Assembly: GCA_046350555.1 (NCBI GenBank)
Contig: JAXMAF010000011.1
Coordinates: 137,303-201,302, forward strand
Source: JAXMAF01 sp046350555
GTDB lineage: Bacteria; Planctomycetota; Phycisphaerae; Phycisphaerales; SM1A02
Direction of reading: 5' to 3'
Length of the DNA stretch: 64,000 nt
The notes under the pieces were generated by a model. It was not told the origin of the DNA. It ran no database searches and saw nothing but the letters and a program-made list of their open reading frames with translations. Of this stretch, positions 50,594-57,870 are shown one piece after another. Each line of letters begins with the position of its first letter. Within the stretch, counting starts at the first letter, position 1. Both the position numbers and the translations under genes were made by a program.

Positions 50594-50735
50594 GGGGTAC
50601 CCCGGGGGGTGGGAGGGGGTATCCAAAGGTACTTCCAGCATGGGTGGGGGGGGAATGCGGCAAGGCGAATCGCGTATTTCTCACACATAGTGCAGACTAC
50701 ACCCATGTAGGTACCGCGCACCGCCGACGACACCC
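50594..50735. other. G-rich noncoding gap before the small-terminase-like gene
   Basis: 142 bp without a gene, the largest gap between int and the end of the packaging-like genes. It begins with the palindrome GGGGTACCCC and continues with four or more close G-runs (GGGGGG, GGG, GGGGG), then GGGTGGGGGGGGAATGCG and an AT-richer end with ATTTCTCACACATAG. Could hold a promoter or a packaging (cos/pac) site; no such site is identifiable by sequence alone. Confidence 0.4.
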
Positions 50736-51242
50736 GTGCCACCGACCGCGAACAACTTCCGACTCAACCAGCGCGAGCTTTCGCAGTGTCTCGGCGTCTG
50801 CGTGCAAGGGCTTCAGCAAAGCTGGCTCAAGTTCATCCCCCCCGACGCAATCGACACGAGCGACAGCCGCCGGAGGTACCGACCCGCCGCCGTCGTCGCG
50901 ATCTGGCGGGAGCGCCTTCGACGCGAGAAGTCGAAGCTGGAGGCGACCCACGGCGACGGCTGGCCGGCGCGGCTCCTGCGCGCCAAGGCGCTCCGCGCCG
51001 AAGCCGAACTTGCGGCGTTGCAAGGCAGGCTGCTGGACACCGACGCCGTGCACGAGGCCATGGCCATCGTCGTCTCCGAGCTTCGCAACGCCGGCGACCG
51101 GTTCCGCGCCGAGTTCGGCGACGCCGCCGCCGACCTGCTCGGCGAGATCATCGACCGCATCGACCGGGCATTGGCCGTGCACGAGTCGAAGCATGGAAGA
51201 GCCGCCAAGCTCGCGCTGCCGCAAGAGGACGCCACGCCATGA
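50736..51242 (+). CDS. Phage terminase small-subunit-like protein (Nu1-type)
   Basis: 168 residues from GTG 50736. N-terminal helix-turn-helix (LNQRELSQCLGVCVQGLQQSW), a linker with RRRYRPAAVVAIWRERLRREKSK, then LLRAKALRAEAELAALQGRLLDTDAVHEAM and a helical C-terminus (VVSELRNAGDRFRAEFGDAAADLLGEIIDRIDRAL). The order of HTH, (R/K)AEx-type helix and the VHEAM-type helix is that of Nu1/terS DNA-packaging proteins, which recognise phage DNA and recruit the large terminase. No large subunit gene is in the island. The assignment is by pattern. Confidence 0.65.
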   Translation: MPPTANNFRLNQRELSQCLGVCVQGLQQSWLKFIPPDAIDTSDSRRRYRPAAVVAIWRERLRREKSKLEATHGDGWPARLLRAKALRAEAELAALQGRLLDTDAVHEAMAIVVSELRNAGDRFRAEFGDAAADLLGEIIDRIDRALAVHESKHGRAAKLALPQEDATP

Positions 51243-52024
51243 ACGTCTGGCCGCGCGGCGACTCGGCGATCCTGCTCGACGGCCATAACCGCCACGCGAT
51301 CGCGGAGGAATTCGGACTGTCGTATGACACGACGGAACTTAACTTCCAGAGCCGAGACGAGGCGACGCTTTGGATCATCGACAACCAGTTGGGTCGGCGC
51401 AACCTGCCGGACTATCCGAGAACGGTGCTCATTCTGGCAAGGGAGCCGGTGCTGGCGCGGATGGCCAAGGCGCGGCAGGCGCATGGCAAGACCGCGCCAG
51501 GCCGAACGCTTCCGCAGAATTCTTCGGAAGCGATTGAGGTTCGCGAGCAACTCGCCGCCGCTGCTGGCGTCGGCTCCGACACCGTCCGCAAGGTGAAGGC
51601 GATCAAGGCCGCCGCTGAGAGCGGTAAGGTGGACGCGGCGACCGAGGCCAAGCTGAACGCCGGCGAGCGGTCGATCCACAGCGTCTACACCGCGCTCCGC
51701 AACGACGATAAGCGCGATACGAGCAAGCGCGCCGCGGAGGCCGCCCGCTCCGCTGGGATGCCGGGAGGCGAGCACGGCATCGTGCTGTGTGACTTCCGCG
51801 AGCTCGCCAGGTCGTTGCCGGATGGGTCGGTTGACCTGATCTTCACGGACCCGGGGATTACACACCCAGTGTCGCAAGCACGCACCACGCAAGCCACGCC
51901 GCCGCCCACCGCGTCCACCGCCATCCGACCCACCTCCGCGACCCCCGACGCCTCCGACGCGCCCAGCGGCGTCGTAGGCCGCCACAAGCGAAGCGGCAAC
52001 CCGACGACTCAGACCCCCGCGTGA
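51239..52024 (+). CDS. ParB-like nuclease/methyltransferase fusion, truncated at both ends
   Basis: 261 residues. It begins within a ParB N-terminal domain (ILLDGHNRHAIAEEFG, LWIIDNQLGRRNLPDYPRT), lacking the usual first 60-80 residues. A helical linker follows, and then a DNA-methyltransferase start (HGIVLCDFRELARSLPDGSVDLIFTDP). The reading breaks exactly at the catalytic DPPY motif (here DPG) and the last 60 residues are Thr/Pro/Ala-rich and unrelated. It is therefore a relic of the ParB-MTase proteins common in phages and unlikely to methylate. ATG overlaps the terminase-like stop by 4 bp. Confidence 0.75.
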   Translation: MNVWPRGDSAILLDGHNRHAIAEEFGLSYDTTELNFQSRDEATLWIIDNQLGRRNLPDYPRTVLILAREPVLARMAKARQAHGKTAPGRTLPQNSSEAIEVREQLAAAAGVGSDTVRKVKAIKAAAESGKVDAATEAKLNAGERSIHSVYTALRNDDKRDTSKRAAEAARSAGMPGGEHGIVLCDFRELARSLPDGSVDLIFTDPGITHPVSQARTTQATPPPTASTAIRPTSATPDASDAPSGVVGRHKRSGNPTTQTPA

Positions 52025-52028
52025 CCCA

Positions 52029-52358
52029 ATGACCACCACCACCGCGCCACGGAAGGCCGCCAAGGTGCACCGCGAACCGCCCCCCGCGCAGCCGGCGGAA
52101 CTGCGAGGACTGCCGCTGCTGCTCGTCCAGGCGCTTGCGGCCGCGACCCAGCCGCTTCATGCCATCGAGGCCGCCAGCATCGTGGCGACGTTGATCCACG
52201 GGGACCGGTTCCGCGCCCAGTCGATGCGGCCGACCGTCTCTCGCTGCCTGCAACGGCTGGAGGCGGACGGCTGGTGCAGTCGACTCACTCCGCGCGGCGG
52301 ATTCGCGGCCACCGACCGCGCCCGCGCAGCGACATCGGCGCGGAATTCTCAGGCGTGA
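52029..52358 (+). CDS. Small winged-helix-like protein
   Basis: 109 residues. After a Pro/Lys leader the body reads LLVQALAAATQPLHAIEAASIVATLI, then MRPTVSRCLQRLEADGWCSRL and a beta wing (TPRGGFAATD). Pattern of a MarR/PadR-like winged helix. It starts 5 bp after the previous stop. Function unknown. Confidence 0.55.
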   Translation: MTTTTAPRKAAKVHREPPPAQPAELRGLPLLLVQALAAATQPLHAIEAASIVATLIHGDRFRAQSMRPTVSRCLQRLEADGWCSRLTPRGGFAATDRARAATSARNSQA

Positions 52359-52464
52359 ACTTAGTGAACACTAAATGGGCGAATCCTCGTCGATAATGAC
52401 TTCGCTTCGACGCCGACCCGTCGCCGCGATGAAAATCGCCGCGGCGGTTTCAAGCCAAGGAACC

Positions 52465-53118
52465 ATGATGCTTCTCAAGCGACGACCGACCAAGAACGAA
52501 CCCGGCGAACCCGAGACGGTTTCGGCACCAGCGCCGGTACTGACTCCCGAGGAAATCGCCATCAAGGCGCAGCGCGACCTCCGCATCGCGCTCGGCTCCG
52601 CCATCTGGGCCGGCAGCCGACCCGGCGCAAGCGAGCGGTTCGCCAAGCTCGCCGGCACCGCGTGCCGCTGGCTCGGGATGGACGACGGCCAGCTCCGCAA
52701 CCTCAGGTCGCGCGCCTCGCAGTGGCGCGGCTGGCTCAAGTGGTGCGAGCGCGGCCCGGCGATGAGCGAGAAGGTCCGGACCATCGAAGCCGAGTTTCAG
52801 GCCGAAATGCAGCGCGCCGAGGCGCTTCGCCGCAAGGCGAACGAGATCGTCGAGAACGCGCGGCGCAAGGCTGAGTCGGACGGGCACGCCGAGGCGAAGT
52901 CCATTGCAAACGCCGCCGAGGAGTACGCCCGCGCGATCGGCGAATGTCTTCGTCAACATCCCGAACTCACCGCATCGTGGCCAATCCCCGCAGCCGGAAG
53001 CACGCCGCTCGACTTCGACGGGATGCGCGGCGCGTTCGGCATCGCCGACGTTCCCGTGACCGACGAGGATGAGGCGACGATCGCCGGCACGATCACCCAG
53101 GCGATGGGACTCGCATGA
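52465..53118 (+). CDS. Hypothetical coiled-coil protein
   Basis: 217 residues from ATG 52465, preceded by AAGGA. Residues 30-125 contain a helical region (KAQRDLRIALGSAIWAG, RFAKLAGTACRWLGM, RNLRSRASQWRGWL). Residues 125-180 form a strong coiled coil (EAEFQAEMQRAEALRRKANEI, ARRKAESDGHAEAKS). An in-frame ATG at 52375 would add 30 residues. The stop overlaps the ATG at 53115. No family recognised. Confidence 0.6.
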   Translation: MMLLKRRPTKNEPGEPETVSAPAPVLTPEEIAIKAQRDLRIALGSAIWAGSRPGASERFAKLAGTACRWLGMDDGQLRNLRSRASQWRGWLKWCERGPAMSEKVRTIEAEFQAEMQRAEALRRKANEIVENARRKAESDGHAEAKSIANAAEEYARAIGECLRQHPELTASWPIPAAGSTPLDFDGMRGAFGIADVPVTDEDEATIAGTITQAMGLA

Positions 53119-53128
53119 GCGCCGCCGC

Positions 53129-53365
53129 ATGTCAACCAACCGCCCCCGGCTGCGCATCGTCCGCATCCGCAGCGCCGTCGGCCCGCCGTGCCCGCGCTGC
53201 GAGTGCCCGCAAACGGACATCGTCGGCCGCCACGAAGCATGGGGACGACCAGTCGCCGACTGCGTCTGTTCGCATTGTGAAGCGGCGTTCTGCGCTCCCG
53301 ACCCCGACCCCGACCCCGACCACGCGCCCGACTCCGAATCAGGCTGTCAACGGCCAACACTCTGA
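53129..53365 (+). CDS. Small zinc-ribbon protein
   Basis: 78 residues. Two CxxC knuckles separated by 22 residues: PCPRCECPQTD and ADCVCSHCEAAF, followed by an acidic repeat (DPDPDPDPDHAPD). Small zinc ribbons of this kind are common in phages and satellites as DNA- or transcription-related proteins. It overlaps in another frame the start of the M41-like gene. ATG 53129 follows the upstream stop by 10 bp. Confidence 0.6.
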   Translation: MSTNRPRLRIVRIRSAVGPPCPRCECPQTDIVGRHEAWGRPVADCVCSHCEAAFCAPDPDPDPDHAPDSESGCQRPTL

Positions 53366-53864
53366 ACTTGCGATCACCAGTCATCACGAAGCCGCGCATC
53401 TCGTCGTCGGCGCGCGGCTCGGCGTGCCATGCGGCTCAATCAGCGTCGACGAAGACGGCGACTCGCGAGGGAGGGTCTACGTGTTTTCGTATCCGCTGGA
53501 CGCGGTCAGCGCGCGCGAGAACATGACCATGCTCGCCGCCGGCAAGGCCGCCGAACGAAGGTTGACCGGCGACGCCTCTCGCGAGCTGGCCAACAGCGAC
53601 TTTCATAGCGCCGTCAAGCTCGCGTGGCGCGTGGTGGGCTTGGAAGGCGACGCCGAGCGAGTGAAGTCGCTGTTGGACGAAGCCGAGCGGGTCGCCGAGC
53701 TTCTCGTCGCGCAGCACTGGGCCGACATCGCTGAAATGGCCAGGCACGTTCAGGTCGTGCAGGCCATCGTCGAGCGACATCGTGCAAACCACAAGGCCGA
53801 GCGCCAACGCGCCCGAAAATCGCCTTCACCGAACACAAACCTCCAACCGGAGAAATTGCAATGA
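53277..53864 (+). CDS. M41 (FtsH-like) metallopeptidase domain protein
   Basis: Zinc-peptidase domain: SHHEAAHLVVGARLG has the HExxH zinc site, and NSDFHSAVKLAWRVVG supplies the Asp of the M41 third-ligand motif, followed by EAERVAELLVAQHW. There is no ATPase domain. GTG 53277 is chosen as the start (about 195 residues). An ATG at 53115 in the same frame overlaps the previous stop (ATGA), but the extra 54 residues are low-complexity and antisense-like beside the zinc-ribbon frame, so either start is possible. Target unknown. Confidence 0.65.
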   Translation: MKRRSALPTPTPTPTTRPTPNQAVNGQHSELAITSHHEAAHLVVGARLGVPCGSISVDEDGDSRGRVYVFSYPLDAVSARENMTMLAAGKAAERRLTGDASRELANSDFHSAVKLAWRVVGLEGDAERVKSLLDEAERVAELLVAQHWADIAEMARHVQVVQAIVERHRANHKAERQRARKSPSPNTNLQPEKLQ

Positions 53865-54454
53865 CTGCCACGATCGACAAGCCTCGCCGCACAGCGGCAC
53901 TCGACCCGACGCCAGCCACCAATCAACAGACCGGCGCGACGCTGTTCGCCGGGTGCTTCGCGGTCATCCTGCGAGATACCACCGGCGGCCCGAGCGCCGC
54001 CATGGCCGTGCTACAAGATTTCGCCACGCTCGACGCGCCGCGGCAGGACGTTCACGCGGTGGCGTTCACCGACGCCGGCGGATTCGGCCGACCCGCGAAC
54101 GACACGAAGCCGCTCGTCGCCGCGCTGGCGGGGCCGCTCGATCACGACGGGCTTCTCGCGGCGCTCGTCGAGTTCACCGGCGCAACCGCCGCCGGGCTGT
54201 TCACGCTCGGTCGTCGCACGCCACGCAGCAGCGTGGACGCCATCGTCGGGCGGATGCGACAGCACGGCATCGCGGGCCTGCTGGACCTGCTGCACATCGG
54301 ACCCGCGACAACGCACTTCACCACGTCGGTTGTGCTGCACCGCCAGACGTGGAGGCCGGGACCGAGCTACTCCGGCGCGAACGACGCGACGGCAATCGAG
54401 CTGCCCGGACTAGTCGCATCGCCCGTCGTCATCACCGCGAATCCAAACGACTGA
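53861..54454 (+). CDS. Hypothetical island protein
   Basis: 197 residues, ATG overlapping the previous stop by 4 bp. Alternating beta/alpha-like stretches (ATLFAGCFAVILRDTTGG, AVAFTDAGGFGRP, AGPLDHDGLLAALVEFTG) and a Thr/Ser-rich end (TTHFTTSVVLHRQTW). The position before the coiled-coil gene would suit a minor virion or assembly protein, but no motif supports it. Confidence 0.55.
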   Translation: MTATIDKPRRTAALDPTPATNQQTGATLFAGCFAVILRDTTGGPSAAMAVLQDFATLDAPRQDVHAVAFTDAGGFGRPANDTKPLVAALAGPLDHDGLLAALVEFTGATAAGLFTLGRRTPRSSVDAIVGRMRQHGIAGLLDLLHIGPATTHFTTSVVLHRQTWRPGPSYSGANDATAIELPGLVASPVVITANPND

Positions 54455-54533
54455 CATGCTCCGTGCGCCCCCGCCGTGCCGCCGCCGGCGGGGGTCGCCT
54501 TTCCCACTCGACAGACCGCAGAGAGGAACCGAC

Positions 54534-55541
54534 ATGGCAACCACCAAGACCGGAGTGGACATCGTCCTGAGCCTCACCGACGAGGCGAGCGCGAAGCTGC
54601 AATCGACGGTCGCGCGCATCCGCTCCGTCGCGTCGCGCTCCGTCGCGTCGCGCTCCGACGGCGCGTCCATCGACTCGCTCGGCGACATCACGAACACCGG
54701 CGCGCGTGGTGGCGGCGTGCTTCAATCGCTGACCTCAATCAGCGCCGGATCGCCGCAGATTCCAACCGGCCTCGTGAAGGGCATCGGCGCCGTCGCGATC
54801 ATCCACGCGGTCGATTCGCTGATGAACGAGACGCTGAAGGCGATCGCGGAGCGCAAGACCGGCGCGGAGGTCGGTCTCGCCATCGGCCAGAACGTCGCCG
54901 ACACGCTGCGGAAGCTCCCGATCTTGGGACCGCTGGGCGAGTTCATCCCCAAGGGCTTGGGATGGCTCTCCGGCGGCGGATTCTCGACGTTCGAGGAGCG
55001 ACAGAAGGCGCTGGAGCCCGAACGCGAGGAAGCGCTGCGGCTGTCCCGCGAGGCCGACCTCCGCGCCGAGCGCAAGGCGCAGGGCGAGCGCTTCCGCGAG
55101 CAACAGGAGGCCGTCGCCGCCGAGCGCGCCGCCGAGCTCCAGCGCATCACGGAGAGCCGTGCGAACGAGCGGGAGTTCGACGAGCAGCGCATGGAGGACC
55201 AGCAGGCGCTCGACGAACAGCAGGCGGAGAACGAGCGGGATCTGTTCTTCGACGAGATTTCCTACCGGACGCGACGAGAGAACGAGGCCGCGCAGCAGGA
55301 CGCGGCGAGGCGGGCGGCGGAGGGCGCGCTCGAGCGGGCGCAGTTGTTGCGTGAATCGGCCGGACGTCTCTCCCCGACGGTCGAATCGAGGTTCGGCCGC
55401 GCGCGTGCGGCGATCTTCCAGGGCACGGAGGCCGGACGTGCCGACGCGGCGCTCCAGACGGCGAAGAACACGGCGGACATGCGCGCCCTGTTGCAACGGA
55501 TCGCGGAGCAGCTTCCGCAGACGGTCGAGCTGGTGAACTAG
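54534..55541 (+). CDS. Coiled-coil protein, tail-tape-measure-like in layout
   Basis: 335 residues, with GAGAGG 8 bp before ATG 54534. N-terminal segment SLTDEASAKLQSTVARIRSV resembles the start of phage tape-measure proteins. Then a hydrophobic/Gly stretch (LVKGIGAVAIIHAV, GPLGEFIPKGLGWLSGGGF) and a long Arg/Glu coiled coil (residues 165-290, with EEALRLSREADLRAERKAQ). A short in-frame duplication encodes SVASRSVASRS. At 335 residues it is much shorter than true tape measures, so another scaffold or structural role is possible. Confidence 0.5.
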   Translation: MATTKTGVDIVLSLTDEASAKLQSTVARIRSVASRSVASRSDGASIDSLGDITNTGARGGGVLQSLTSISAGSPQIPTGLVKGIGAVAIIHAVDSLMNETLKAIAERKTGAEVGLAIGQNVADTLRKLPILGPLGEFIPKGLGWLSGGGFSTFEERQKALEPEREEALRLSREADLRAERKAQGERFREQQEAVAAERAAELQRITESRANEREFDEQRMEDQQALDEQQAENERDLFFDEISYRTRRENEAAQQDAARRAAEGALERAQLLRESAGRLSPTVESRFGRARAAIFQGTEAGRADAALQTAKNTADMRALLQRIAEQLPQTVELVN

Positions 55542-55729
55542 CCGCATCGCCCGCCGCCAACTCGACGCCGAGAGCGCCAACGCCTTAGCGGCGAGCGTCA
55601 TCTGATGCGACTGGCCGGCGGGGGCAGGTGACGCCGGCGGCAGCCGTGGCGGCGGGGAAGCGCAAGCGGCGGGGTGTCGAAGTGTCGGAGAGCGTGACCG
55701 ACCACGCCGACCTACATGAGCAACAAGCC

Positions 55730-56434
55730 CTAGTCGACGCGCCCGACGAGCGAGGCGTCGTTGTTGCGCACGCTGCCGACTCGCGACGACACGCGGTGGG
55801 CGTCTAGGACGCCGTCTGCGGCGGGGGCCAGCATCGCTTGCAGCGATGCCGTCGTCGTCGCCGGATCGAGCCACGAGGCGAGGTGCTCCCCTTCAAGCAC
55901 ACACGGCATGCGGTCGTGAAGCCGGGCCATGAACGCGTTCGGCGCACACGTGGCAATGGTGAACGAGTCCACCGGCGCGCCGCCTTTCGTCCAACGTTCC
56001 CAGAGACCGGCGAGCAGGAGCGGCTGACCGTCGGCGCGGAAGATGTTCCAAGGTTGCTTCGCCTTCGCCCCGTCGATCGCCTGCCATTCGTAGAACGACG
56101 ACACCGGCACGACGCAGCGCCGCGACCTGAACGCCGAGCGGAACATCGGCGAGGTGGCGATCGTCTCGCTCCGCGCGTTGAACGCGCGAATACCGGCCTT
56201 CGCGTCATCGGCCCATGGCGGGATCAATCCCCACCGGGCCATCGTTCCTTCCCGCACGCCGTCGTCGCCGAGCCGGATGATCGGCGCGGCTTGCGTCGGC
56301 GCAACGTTGTAGCTCGGCGGGAGCTCCGCACGTTCGATGTCGCGGTCCACGTCCCGCTCCGCCGCGATGCGGTGGATGTCGTAGAGGTCGTGGAGCTGAC
56401 GCCACGTAAAGAGGTGGGTGAAGCGGCCGCACAC
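55730..56434 (-). CDS. SRAP-domain abasic-site processing protein (YedK/HMCES family)
   Basis: 234 residues, encoded opposite to the main island genes. Starts GTG 56434 so that Cys is residue 2 after initiator removal (CGRFTH), the catalytic Cys that forms a thiazolidine crosslink with abasic sites in ssDNA. Further motifs: YNVAPTQ with the active Asn, WGLIPPWADD, FNARSETI, RRCVVPVSSFYEW with the Glu, and ARLHDRMPCVL with the catalytic His. All key residues are present, so it should protect abasic sites or act in an SOS-linked step. Divergent from the gene at 56459, with 24 bp between. Confidence 0.9.
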   Translation of the reverse strand: MCGRFTHLFTWRQLHDLYDIHRIAAERDVDRDIERAELPPSYNVAPTQAAPIIRLGDDGVREGTMARWGLIPPWADDAKAGIRAFNARSETIATSPMFRSAFRSRRCVVPVSSFYEWQAIDGAKAKQPWNIFRADGQPLLLAGLWERWTKGGAPVDSFTIATCAPNAFMARLHDRMPCVLEGEHLASWLDPATTTASLQAMLAPAADGVLDAHRVSSRVGSVRNNDASLVGRVD

Positions 56435-56458
56435 TGCCCGCAAGGGTAGAGTCGCGAC

Positions 56459-56800
56459 ATGCTGCCCGACCCGCTGGCGGTCATCACCATTCCCGAGCGC
56501 AACGCGACGCGGGCGAGGTGGCTCGAGATTCGATGGTCGCGAGCCGACCGCCACGAGTACCGCCTGATCGGGGGACCGCTTGACGGGCTGACGGCGCGCA
56601 CGCAGTACGAACCGAAGCCATCGCACAGCATGGCGTACGTGTGCTGCTCGCCGGGTCCGCTCACGGTCGCCAACTACCGCTGCATCGACGATCCGGCAGT
56701 CTGGCAGTTCATCGGTTTCAGTCGGCCGGGAGAGCGCCCCGTAGACCCGTTGCCGCCGAAGACCGGCGCGCCGTGCCAACGTTCCGTCGTTCGCCGTTGA
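56459..56800 (+). CDS. Hypothetical island protein
   Basis: 113 residues. Beta-rich: RADRHEYRLIGGPLDGLTA, with YRLIGGPLDG seen in some small phage proteins, then HSMAYVCCSPGPLTVANY. No enzymatic motif. Divergent from the SRAP gene, so the two may share a control region. Confidence 0.55.
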   Translation: MLPDPLAVITIPERNATRARWLEIRWSRADRHEYRLIGGPLDGLTARTQYEPKPSHSMAYVCCSPGPLTVANYRCIDDPAVWQFIGFSRPGERPVDPLPPKTGAPCQRSVVRR

Positions 56801-56896
56801 GCCGGACTGGCCGGTCAGGTCCCGCCGCCGCGATGCGCAGATTCCTCGCGGCCGGCCCTTGCATCCGGGCAACCGCGCTGTAGTCTGAGCGTGTCG

Positions 56897-56967
56897 AGAC
56901 GCCTGAGAACTCCCGACGACATTCGAACGTCCCCGTCCTGCGAGGTTGCATCACCTCTCAGGCGTCT
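56897..56967. other. Large inverted repeat, candidate structured RNA or operator
   Basis: AGACGCCTGAGA (56897-56908) and TCTCAGGCGTCT (56956-56967) are perfect 12-bp inverted repeats with a 47-nt spacer, in the 251-bp gap upstream of the gene at 57052. The long spacer and lack of a T-run make a simple terminator unlikely. Confidence 0.5.
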
Positions 56968-57051
56968 GCACCTTGCGGGCGGGGGCTTGCGCGGAGCTCT
57001 CGCGGGGAGGCCGCGCACGTCGTCACCTGCCCGCAGTTGGAGAGATATCCA

Positions 57052-57357
57052 ATGGCTGCCAAGACATCGGGAACGGCTGTCGCATGCGCGGAGGACGCCG
57101 GGAAGGCCATCGACTTCGCCAAGGTCGCCGCGCGATGGCCGCGCGGGCGCGAGACCGTCCGCTACATGCTCGTCGACGCGAAGGGCGTCGCGGCCAACGG
57201 CGTCGAGGACAGGTTGGACGATGGCAAACCCCCGCAGGTCTTCGTGTCGTTCCGCGACGCCGCGTTTTCGCTCGCGACGCACCAGGGCGGGACGCCGATC
57301 GCGGGCATCGCGCGCGTGCGCATCGTCGTCGAGTCGTTCACGCCGTTTACCGATTGA
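57052..57357 (+). CDS. Hypothetical island protein
   Basis: 101 residues; GGAGAG 7 bp before ATG 57052. Contains TVRYMLVDAKGVAANGVEDR, PPQVFVSFRDAAFSLATH and ARVRIVVESFTPF, a beta-rich small domain. No family named. It is preceded by a noncoding region with a large inverted repeat. Confidence 0.6.
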   Translation: MAAKTSGTAVACAEDAGKAIDFAKVAARWPRGRETVRYMLVDAKGVAANGVEDRLDDGKPPQVFVSFRDAAFSLATHQGGTPIAGIARVRIVVESFTPFTD

Positions 57358-57572
57358 TGCCGCGACGACGCGGGCCGCGCCGCGCCCGTGGGGCGCTCGC
57401 CGACGCCGCTGCGAAGGGACGGATGGCCGACGTCGTGCGCCGCCTCTTCGGGGGCGGCTTTCTTGCGCCCGCCAGAACGAAAACCGCCGCCGTGAGGCAG
57501 CGGTGGGGAGTCGGTCGAGTTGCACGAGGGCGTCAGGTGCCTTCGTGGCCGCCGGGTGTGCTGACGCCCTGA
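57357..57572 (+). CDS. Possible small basic protein
   Basis: 71 residues; ATG overlaps the previous stop (TGATG). Strongly basic (MPRRRGPRRARGALADAAAKG) with a helix MADVVRRLFGGGFL. Supported mainly by the overlap and by convergence on the minus-strand gene at 57533. Confidence 0.35.
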   Translation: MPRRRGPRRARGALADAAAKGRMADVVRRLFGGGFLAPARTKTAAVRQRWGVGRVARGRQVPSWPPGVLTP

Positions 57573-57712
57573 TCGCCACCCGGCTTCTCCGGGGCATACG
57601 TGCCGTGGTAGCCACCGGGCGTGTTGCTCTGACCCGGCACACCTCCGACAAGCGACCAGAGCGTGAAGAGCACGGACGCGACAGCCGCGGGAATGAACGG
57701 GACGATGGGCAT
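57533..57712 (-). CDS. Small membrane or exported peptide
   Basis: 59 residues from ATG 57712, with GGAG 9 bp upstream. One hydrophobic segment (FIPAAVASVLFTLWSLVGGV), then a Gly/Pro-rich tail (NTPGGYHGTYAPEKPGG). Could be a holin-like or exported small peptide; no family known. Confidence 0.5.
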   Translation of the reverse strand: MPIVPFIPAAVASVLFTLWSLVGGVPGQSNTPGGYHGTYAPEKPGGDQGVSTPGGHEGT

Positions 57713-57870
57713 GGCAGAATCTCCGTTGAAGGCGAACGCGTCAAGGGTACTCGTCGACTTCACGGGATGCGCTGCATGGCCGGGCAGAATGAGACGGCTG
57801 GCCAGTCGGTGCTCACGAACCGGCTGGCCGGGCGTCGCCGCTGGGCGGCTTCTGCGCGGTGAGGACCCCG

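Noticed and set aside
54534..55541. True tail tape-measure protein
   Set aside because: At 335 residues and without other tail genes it is too short; only the layout is similar, so it is called a coiled-coil protein.
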